DNA of 5,387 nt from Spirochaetia bacterium UBA5550 (GTDB lineage Bacteria; Spirochaetota; UBA4802; UBA5550). Below the pieces are notes generated by a model. The model saw nothing but the letters and a program-made list of their open reading frames with translations, was not told the DNA's origin and did no database searches. The stretch lies in assembly GCA_002425885.1 (NCBI GenBank), contig DINC01000132.1:9646-15032 (forward strand), in the 5' to 3' direction. Of this stretch, positions 1-5,387 are shown in pieces (within the stretch, counting starts at the first letter, position 1; every line of letters begins with the position of its first letter). The translations under genes were made by a program, and so were the position numbers.

Positions 1-2
1 CG

Positions 3-110
3 TATGTAATAGATACAGAAAACAGCATAACAACGGAGAGAAACAATGTCCTGGCGCTTAAGTATCAGCTTATCGGTTATTATATAGATTACATGGATCT
101 CGTTAAGTAG
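3..110 (+). CDS. C-terminal end of a probable TolC-family outer-membrane efflux protein (5' end outside window)
   Basis: An open frame enters from the left edge and stops at TAG (108-110), leaving 35 residues. The tail is a predicted helix that starts VIDTENSITTER and ends in a tyrosine-rich stretch (YYIDYMDLVK) without an extra domain. This resembles the last periplasmic helix of TolC/OEP proteins, where a 'D-x-x-x-A/E' start is followed by a run like 'A-x-x-x-Y-x-x-A-x-x-x-L'. It does not resemble the glycine-rich beta C-terminus usual for membrane fusion proteins. The stop lies 6 bases before the RND start, so the two genes are very likely one operon. The family call rests on a short stretch and on context. 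A membrane fusion protein or an unrelated helical protein remains possible. Confidence 0.5.
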   Translation, partial: YVIDTENSITTERNNVLALKYQLIGYYIDYMDLVK

Positions 111-111
111 G
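104..111 (+). promoter_or_regulatory. Weak ribosome binding site for the RND gene, overlapping the upstream stop codon
   Basis: The only purine-rich stretch before the RND start is TAAGTAGG, which contains the TAG stop of the preceding gene. Its AGG ends 5 bases before the ATG at 117 and 8 bases before the second ATG at 120, so the second methionine has the better spacing. A weak site overlapping a stop codon suggests that translation of the pump is coupled to the upstream gene. This coupling is inferred. Confidence 0.4.
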
Positions 112-116
112 TTATA

Positions 117-3100
117 ATGATGGAAAAAATTGTACGTTTTTTTGTTAAAGATAAACTCGTTGTTAATATAATACTCCTCACGGTACTTGTGATAGGAGTG
201 GCTTCAGCTATAAACATCAAGCGGGAAACAATGCCTGCTACAGATATAGATAAAATGATTATCTCAGTTACTTATCCCGGTGCAAGCCCGCAGGATGTTG
301 AACTAAATGCCGTGGTGCCGATTGAAGATAAGCTTAAGGAGATAAGCGGGCTTGATGAGTATAAATCTGTATCTATTGATGGCGGAGCGGTAATTATAGT
401 CAGTATAGATCAGGATGTATCAAATAAACAGAAGGTCAAGGATGAAGTTTTCCGGAAAATTTCCAAAAGCAACATTGAAGATATACCTGAAGATGTTGAT
501 GAAATCCAGATTGAGGATATGAATACCAGCCGCAAAACAGTTCTGCAGATCGGCCTTTCGATAAAAGATAACAAAGCTACACAGAGAGAACTATACGCGG
601 CAGCAGACCAGCTCGAAAATCAGCTGAAGCGGCTTGATGGAGTTAGCGAGGTTGACATGAACGGATATCTCGACAGGGAGATTCATGTCAACGTAAACCC
701 TGATAATATGAATAAGTACTATGTTTCATTAAATGATATCATCGAGAGTATTCAGACAAGAAATGTAAGATCTTCAGGAGGCACAATACAGTCTGTTTAT
801 CATGAAAAAAATATTGTCACAATAGGCCAGTTCAGTAATCCCGTGGATGTCGGTGAAGTTATTGTCCGTACCGGGTTTGAACAGCAGAAAGTCAGAGTCA
901 GAGATGTTGCAGCCGTAGAGGATGGCTTTGAGGATGAGGATATTAAAATCAATGTAAACGGCGGGAGCTCAGTCGCTTTTAATATAAAAAAGAAAGAGGA
1001 CGCTGATATTATCACAACTGTTGACGGGATCAAACGATATCTCGAGAAACACAAAGAGCTCTTCGGAGATAAATTTGAGGTAGTGACGATCTCTGATGAT
1101 TCTGAATCAGTAAAATCATTGATAAATGTTGTAATAAGCAACGCGGTAATCGGGTTCATACTGGTTTTTCTTGTTCTTCTTATATTTTTAGATTTAAATA
1201 CATCGTTCTGGACTGCAATGGGTATTCCGGTGTCGCTGCTGCTTACAATCATTTTCATGCGGGTTAATGATTTTTCTTTAAACATAATGACTCTCGGCGC
1301 AATTATTACGGTACTCGGTATGCTCGTGGATGATGCTATTGTTGTAGCGGAAAATATTTATGAAAAGAAAAATCACGGAATGCCTGCTATGGAGGCAGCA
1401 ATAACAGGGGTTAAGGAGGTTTTTACTCCTGTAGTTGTAAGTATACTCACAACAATTGTGGCGTTTCTTCCAATACTCCTTATTAAGGGGACAATGGGAA
1501 AATTTATCTTTGCTTTTCCGCTCGTTGTTTCAGCTGCTCTCCTTTTCAGTCTTATGGAGTCTACAACACTGCTCCCCAATCATCTCGCATACAGCCATAT
1601 TAAGCTGAAAGAGGATAAAAGGGAGAACTGGTTCAAGCCATTCATTGCCTTTTATGAGCGGTCGCTGAAGAAGGCACTTGGCTATCGTTATGTTGTGCTG
1701 GGAACATTCGTACTGCTTTTTCTGTTTTCAATTTTTGTCTCCGGTGAAACTTTGAAAGGATTTGTTCTGTTCTGGGATAACAGTAATGAATATGTTAATA
1801 TAGATATATCTCTTGAGCCGGGCACTTCTCTTGAAAAGACAGAGGAAAAAACTCTCTCACTGCGTGAACTTATAGTGAAAAATATACCTGAAGATGAACT
1901 GGTGTCAACCTATAGCCGCATTGGTACTCATTCAGAGCGAGGTTCAACTAATCATGAATACTGGTCAACGATACAGGTCAAGCTTGTCCCGATTAATGAA
2001 CGTGAACGTACAGCTGGTGAAATAGTAAACGATCTTCGAAGTAAAATTCCGTCTGATATGCTGAAGGGGTATGTTTCTGTGGTAATGATGGAGCAGAAAG
2101 CGGGCCCTTCCACCGGAGAACCGGTTGATATAAAAATTATCAGTAAAAACAGTGATGAAGCGAAAGCTGTAATGAATGAACTCATGAGAGCTCTAAATGA
2201 AATTGATGGAGTTAAGGATATAGATACCGACCTTAAGGAAGGGAAGAATGAGCTTCGCTTTGTTTTCGATTATTCAAAGATGTCGCAATATGAATTGGAT
2301 GTTAAAACCGTGGCTACAGCAGTACGTGCCGCATACGCAGGGAGCACAGCTACATCAATACAGACTATTGAAAACAAACTTGATTTCGTTGTACGGCTTG
2401 ATGAAAAATCGAGAGGTAGCGAAAAGCATCTGATGAACCTGCTGGTCCCCAACGGTTCCGGAAGGCTTATCCGTTTAAGTGAATTCGCCAAACTGACATC
2501 AGGTAATGGAGAATCGGAGATAAACCATTTCAACGGGGACAGGACGATTAGTGTTACTGCGGATGTTAATACGGCTAAAACAACACCTGTCATAGTCCAG
2601 AAAACAATTAAAGGAATGCAGGCGCAGCTCCTGGAGAAATATCCGCATACCTATCTCCTCTTTGAAGGTGAAGCTAAGGAGAGTACTGAAACGATGTCCG
2701 ACATGGCAATTTCATTCATGGTTGCTCTTTTTCTAATATATCTCCTGATAGTATTACAGTTCAGATCATTTATTCAGCCATTAATTGTTATGTGCGTAAT
2801 ACCATTCGGTTTGATCGGGGTTCTCATCGCTTTTACTCTGCATAGTGTTCCATTAAGTTTTATGGGAGTCATTGGGGTAATCGGTCTTTGCGGGGTTGTT
2901 GTTAACGATAGTATACTGATGGTTAATTTTATTAACGGTAATAAATCAAAGAGTGAACTGAAAACAAAAGAACAGCTTTTCAGTGAAGTGGCAAAAGGGG
3001 CATCACAGAGATTGCGGGCAATAGTTTTAACTACAGTGACAACTGCTGCAGGGCTTCTTCCGACTGTATACGGTATAGGGGGGAATGCGCTTACGCTTGT

Positions 3101-3275
3101 GCCTACGGTTATGGCCATGGCGTATGGTCTTCTCTTCGCGACAACTCTTACATTGATTTTTGTCCCCTGCCTGTATATGATAAATGAGGATATGGCTGAG
3201 ATTTTTAGAAATGTAATGATAAAAATTAAAAATGCAGGTTTCTTTTCCGTGAAAATTTTTTCTTCGGAAAGGTAG
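117..3275 (+). CDS. RND-superfamily efflux transporter, inner-membrane permease subunit (AcrB/HAE-1-like)
   Basis: Proton-driven inner-membrane pump of a tripartite envelope efflux system; the substrate cannot be told from sequence. At 1052 residues it has the usual length, with the two-fold repeat of the family. TM1 lies near residues 14-32, followed by a periplasmic porter loop of about 300 residues that opens with the family motif YPGASPQDVE. Hydrophobic segments near 338-358, 364-383, 388-411, 437-456 and 463-484 are TM2-6, and TM7 is near 525-543. A second periplasmic loop leads to TM8-12 near 863-883, 886-907, 914-937, 970-986 and 996-1016. TM4 keeps the proton-relay pair D405-D406 in GMLVDDAIVVAENIY. 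In TM11 R965 and T972 match AcrB R971 and T978. In TM10 the position of AcrB K940 is N930, followed by D931. No CusA-type methionine features were noticed, so drug or small-molecule export is likelier than metal export. The start is ATG 117 or the adjacent ATG 120. Confidence 0.93.
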   Translation: MMEKIVRFFVKDKLVVNIILLTVLVIGVASAINIKRETMPATDIDKMIISVTYPGASPQDVELNAVVPIEDKLKEISGLDEYKSVSIDGGAVIIVSIDQDVSNKQKVKDEVFRKISKSNIEDIPEDVDEIQIEDMNTSRKTVLQIGLSIKDNKATQRELYAAADQLENQLKRLDGVSEVDMNGYLDREIHVNVNPDNMNKYYVSLNDIIESIQTRNVRSSGGTIQSVYHEKNIVTIGQFSNPVDVGEVIVRTGFEQQKVRVRDVAAVEDGFEDEDIKINVNGGSSVAFNIKKKEDADIITTVDGIKRYLEKHKELFGDKFEVVTISDDSESVKSLINVVISNAVIGFILVFLVLLIFLDLNTSFWTAMGIPVSLLLTIIFMRVNDFSLNIMTLGAIITVLGMLVDDAIVVAENIYEKKNHGMPAMEAAITGVKEVFTPVVVSILTTIVAFLPILLIKGTMGKFIFAFPLVVSAALLFSLMESTTLLPNHLAYSHIKLKEDKRENWFKPFIAFYERSLKKALGYRYVVLGTFVLLFLFSIFVSGETLKGFVLFWDNSNEYVNIDISLEPGTSLEKTEEKTLSLRELIVKNIPEDELVSTYSRIGTHSERGSTNHEYWSTIQVKLVPINERERTAGEIVNDLRSKIPSDMLKGYVSVVMMEQKAGPSTGEPVDIKIISKNSDEAKAVMNELMRALNEIDGVKDIDTDLKEGKNELRFVFDYSKMSQYELDVKTVATAVRAAYAGSTATSIQTIENKLDFVVRLDEKSRGSEKHLMNLLVPNGSGRLIRLSEFAKLTSGNGESEINHFNGDRTISVTADVNTAKTTPVIVQKTIKGMQAQLLEKYPHTYLLFEGEAKESTETMSDMAISFMVALFLIYLLIVLQFRSFIQPLIVMCVIPFGLIGVLIAFTLHSVPLSFMGVIGVIGLCGVVVNDSILMVNFINGNKSKSELKTKEQLFSEVAKGASQRLRAIVLTTVTTAAGLLPTVYGIGGNALTLVPTVMAMAYGLLFATTLTLIFVPCLYMINEDMAEIFRNVMIKIKNAGFFSVKIFSSER
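3242..3272 (+). other. Possible RNA hairpin at the 3' end of the RND reading frame
   Basis: CTTTTCCG (3242-3249) can pair with CGGAAAGG (3265-3272) in an 8-bp stem containing one G-T wobble. Inside the loop, GAAA (3251-3254) can pair with TTTC (3259-3262). The structure ends one base before the TAG stop at 3273-3275. No T-run follows it, so it is not a standard intrinsic terminator. It might protect the transcript's 3' end or be chance pairing in an A/T-rich region. Confidence 0.25.
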
Positions 3276-3325
3276 TATTTGCATGGTATTTGTTTATACT
3301 GCCTGAATTACGGCAAAAATATTGT

Positions 3326-3365
3326 AAAAAAAGGCCTGACGGTTATGAGATTAACCGGCAGGCCT
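3326..3365 (-). terminator. Rho-independent terminator between the convergent genes, oriented for the - strand oxidoreductase gene
   Basis: AGGCCTG (3332-3338) pairs perfectly with CAGGCCT (3359-3365). After one A/G mismatch, CGGTTA (3340-3345) pairs perfectly with TAACCG (3352-3357) around the six-base loop TGAGAT. Read on the - strand, the stem is followed at once by a run of six to seven T (the A-run at 3326-3332), the classic intrinsic terminator form. It lies 46 bases beyond the oxidoreductase stop codon. On the + strand the stem is followed only by GAAATTATAGTTTGTTTA, a poor T-tract, so termination of the RND transcript here would be weaker. No other convincing terminator is visible for that gene. 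Confidence 0.85.
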
Positions 3366-3410
3366 GAAATTATAGTTTGTTTATAGAACCACTATGAATG
3401 ACTGAAGGGG

Positions 3411-5348
3411 TTAAAGAAAAAATGCCCGGTCAAATCCGGCATAAATTGCTGTACCGATCTTCCCCGGTTTCTCCGCATCTCCAATGACTATTACCCTGCT
3501 GAAATTGTTATTTAACATATCGAGCAGGCTTCTCTCAGATCTTACACCTGTCGAAAGAACTATGGCATCAGAATTTATCGTTCTCTTCTCCGGGGTTTCT
3601 CTGGTTGTAATTTCAACACCGTTTACACTTATACCGGTCACCCTGCATCCGGAGATAAATTCCACCTTATGCTTTTTCAGCCTCGGCATAATGTCAAAGA
3701 GGTGAGAGTAGTGTATACCGGGTCCGATCGTCTTCTCTTTTTCAATTACAGTTACGCTATTTCCCTTTTCCGCAAGGAACTCAGCGGTCTCAAGCCCTGT
3801 AAGGCCGGAGCCTATAACTGTTACTTTTTTCCCCTGAAGGATTATTCTGCTCCTGAGAATGTCATCAATGGTAAATACATTATCGTTGTCAGCGCCGGGG
3901 ATCGGGGGTATTGAAGGAATGGCCCCTGTCGCAAGTAAGACAGCGTATGGATTCAAAGCTTTCAGGTTATCAATTGACGGTGAAGCATTAAATCTGATGT
4001 CAACGCCAAGCTGCTGAAGTTCATATTCCTGAGTTTCAAGGAGCCAGTTCACTTTATCCTTAAGCGGGATTACAGATGCCATCTGCACCTGCCCGCCAAG
4101 CTTTGAAGATTTTTCGAATAACACAGGTTTAAACCCGCGTAAAGCGAGCACGCGCGCCGCTTCCATCCCCGAAGGCCCTCCGCCGATAATCGCGACTGCT
4201 CTCCCGTCTCCATCTTTTTTAAATTTGTCATATACAAGCTCTCTACCCATCCTGGGGTTCACTGCGCATTTAACAGCTCTCCCTGCTGATATCTCCTCCC
4301 AGCAGTACATGCATGATATGCAGTGACGTATCTCCATCTCTCTCCCTTCTGATGCTTTCCTGCTCCATTCCGGGTCAGCAAGGTGAGGGCGGCCAAGAGC
4401 GACAAAATCGCAGTCACCATTTTCAATTGCTTTATCAGCAAACTCCGGCTCCCTTATTACGCCAACACCGATAACCGGAATTTTAACAGCCTCCTTTACC
4501 GCGCGCGCAAGGTACAGTCTCCAGCCCTGCTTATATGACATAGGCTCAATAACAGTATTTCCGCTGTCATAAGTTCCTGATGAAACATTAATAATATCCA
4601 CGCCGATACTTTCCAGATGCTTTGCAATCTTCACGCCTTCTTCAAGATTTATTCCACCCTGTAAAAACTCATCAACAGATATGCGCACACTTATAGGGAA
4701 ATCTGGACCGCAGATAAATTTTATCCCCTGAACAATCTCTGTAATGAAAGTCATCCTTCCGTCAAATGATCCGCCGTATTTATCAGTCCGGAGATTAGTA
4801 AGAGGGCTTAAAAACTGGTTCATCAGGTAGCCATGCGCACCATGAATCTCAACTCCGTCAATCCCGGCAATCTGCGCGAGCTTTGCCCCTTTGATGAATT
4901 TTTTAACCATGGCCCCCACTTCATCGGTTGTAAGAGATCTGGGCTTTACTCCGATAACTTTACAAGGGACATCGCTTGCTGACACAAGTTCCTTTGGAGT
5001 GTTATAGTCCCTCGTACCCTGTGCACCGGGGTGCTGAAGCTGCACAAATATCTTTGCTCCATGCCTGTGTACCGCATCCGCAAGTTTTTCCATTGAAAGA
5101 ATATGTTCAGGATCAGTTGCTGCAAGCTGATTGCGTGTGCCGATACCTGTTTCATTGTCGATCCTTGTAATCTCAGTGATAAGGAGACCCGTCCCGCCCT
5201 TTGCTCTTTCCTCGAAATAACGTATTAATTCCGGAGTTGCCTCGCCTGTGATAGATGCAAGAGTTGAATCCATGGCAGGCATAACAACCCGGTTTTTGAT
5301 TTCAAGCTTCCCTATATTCCCTTTTCTGAAAAGATTTTTGTACTTCAT
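3411..5348 (-). CDS. NADH:flavin oxidoreductase / 2,4-dienoyl-CoA reductase-like enzyme (FMN, [4Fe-4S], FAD)
   Basis: Cytoplasmic multi-cofactor reductase of the Old Yellow Enzyme class, in the group of FadH, enoate reductase, BaiCD-type and trimethylamine dehydrogenase proteins; 645 residues is close to the family's usual 640-680. Residues 1 to about 335 form the FMN-binding TIM barrel, with QLQHPG at 103-108, EIHGAHGYL at 167-175 and R222. H169 and H172 match the substrate-binding His pair of YqjM-like enzymes, and Y174 aligns with the catalytic Tyr166 of E. coli FadH. C343, C346, C349 and C361 (CX2CX2CX11C) should ligate a [4Fe-4S] cluster. The FAD domain begins with IIGGGPSG (387-394), an inserted NAD(P)H domain has IGSGLTG (512-518), and the FAD site closes with G623-D624 near the C-terminus. 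Electrons would flow NAD(P)H, FAD, Fe-S, FMN, then an unsaturated substrate, whose identity cannot be read here. The ATG start is fixed by a strong ribosome binding site. The gene is convergent with the RND pump. Confidence 0.93.
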   Translation of the reverse strand: MKYKNLFRKGNIGKLEIKNRVVMPAMDSTLASITGEATPELIRYFEERAKGGTGLLITEITRIDNETGIGTRNQLAATDPEHILSMEKLADAVHRHGAKIFVQLQHPGAQGTRDYNTPKELVSASDVPCKVIGVKPRSLTTDEVGAMVKKFIKGAKLAQIAGIDGVEIHGAHGYLMNQFLSPLTNLRTDKYGGSFDGRMTFITEIVQGIKFICGPDFPISVRISVDEFLQGGINLEEGVKIAKHLESIGVDIINVSSGTYDSGNTVIEPMSYKQGWRLYLARAVKEAVKIPVIGVGVIREPEFADKAIENGDCDFVALGRPHLADPEWSRKASEGREMEIRHCISCMYCWEEISAGRAVKCAVNPRMGRELVYDKFKKDGDGRAVAIIGGGPSGMEAARVLALRGFKPVLFEKSSKLGGQVQMASVIPLKDKVNWLLETQEYELQQLGVDIRFNASPSIDNLKALNPYAVLLATGAIPSIPPIPGADNDNVFTIDDILRSRIILQGKKVTVIGSGLTGLETAEFLAEKGNSVTVIEKEKTIGPGIHYSHLFDIMPRLKKHKVEFISGCRVTGISVNGVEITTRETPEKRTINSDAIVLSTGVRSERSLLDMLNNNFSRVIVIGDAEKPGKIGTAIYAGFDRAFFL

Positions 5349-5355
5349 AACTAAA

Positions 5356-5362
5356 CACCTCC
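5356..5362 (-). promoter_or_regulatory. Strong Shine-Dalgarno site for the oxidoreductase gene
   Basis: On the - strand GGAGGTG is a full complement to the 16S anti-Shine-Dalgarno core, 7 bases before the ATG at 5348-5346. This fixes the start codon and predicts efficient translation, unlike the weak site before the RND gene. Confidence 0.9.
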
Positions 5363-5372
5363 GGAGATTCTT

Positions 5373-5383
5373 TTTATAAAATA
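5373..5383 (-). promoter_or_regulatory. Possible -10 promoter element upstream of the oxidoreductase gene
   Basis: On the - strand the A/T-rich stretch TATTTTATAAA contains two -10-like hexamers (TATTTT and TATAAA). Either would give a short leader of roughly 18-23 bases that still contains the Shine-Dalgarno site. The -35 region falls outside the window, so the call cannot be completed, and the gene could equally be downstream in an operon. Confidence 0.2.
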
Positions 5384-5387
5384 AATG

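Noticed and set aside
800..1285. 161-codon open frame antisense to the RND gene
   Set aside because: It lies wholly inside a strongly supported RND coding region, its translation is low-complexity Ser/Thr-rich with no recognisable motif, and I see no ribosome binding site of note. It is a shadow frame.
2774..3284. Overlapping antisense open frames at the RND 3' end (114 and 85 codons)
   Set aside because: Both mirror the conserved TM9-TM12 coding sequence of the RND gene, and neither shows a protein family signature.
3300..3315. TGCC...GGCA short inverted repeat just after the RND stop, considered as its terminator
   Set aside because: The stem is only 4 bp with an 8-base loop, and it is followed by an A-run rather than a T-run on the + strand.
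4259..5170. Short open frames on both strands within the oxidoreductase gene
   Set aside because: They overlap conserved, motif-bearing coding sequence in another frame and have no independent support.
5359..5366. Perfect 8-bp palindrome CTCCGGAG overlapping the Shine-Dalgarno site, considered as an operator
   Set aside because: It does not extend beyond 8 bases, has no second copy nearby, and palindromes of this length are common by chance.

Overview
The window holds two complete genes and the tail of a third. The two complete genes are convergent, separated by a 135-base intergenic region with one clear hairpin. No RNA gene, insertion sequence, CRISPR array, attachment site or origin was seen, and no stretch of more than about 300 bases lacks a gene.

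Layout. On the + strand, bases 3-110 encode the last 35 residues of a protein whose helical tail resembles a TolC-type outer-membrane efflux protein. Six bases later begins a complete 1052-residue RND-superfamily inner-membrane transporter (117-3275). The two are probably co-transcribed as part of a tripartite efflux system; a membrane fusion protein would be expected further upstream, outside the window. On the - strand, 3411-5348 encodes a complete 645-residue flavin / iron-sulfur oxidoreductase of the Old Yellow Enzyme / 2,4-dienoyl-CoA reductase type, with a very strong ribosome binding site. A GC-rich hairpin at 3332-3365 has its T-run on the - strand side, so it mainly serves the oxidoreductase gene.

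Organism. An RND pump with a likely outer-membrane partner implies a Gram-negative cell envelope. The OYE-type enzyme with a [4Fe-4S] cysteine set and an FAD/NAD(P)H module is common in anaerobic or facultative bacteria that reduce enoates or dienoyl compounds. Base composition looks moderate (low to mid 40s % GC by eye, not computed). This fits groups such as Deferribacterota, Desulfobacterota or Spirochaetota, but the sequence alone does not allow a firm assignment.

Function. The RND pump would use proton motive force to export small molecules across the envelope. The oxidoreductase would pass electrons from NAD(P)H through FAD and the iron-sulfur cluster to FMN and then to an activated C=C or similar substrate in the cytoplasm. 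The convergent layout gives no reason to link the two functions. I found no sign of an undescribed system: this looks like ordinary chromosomal sequence, and the findings are modest.
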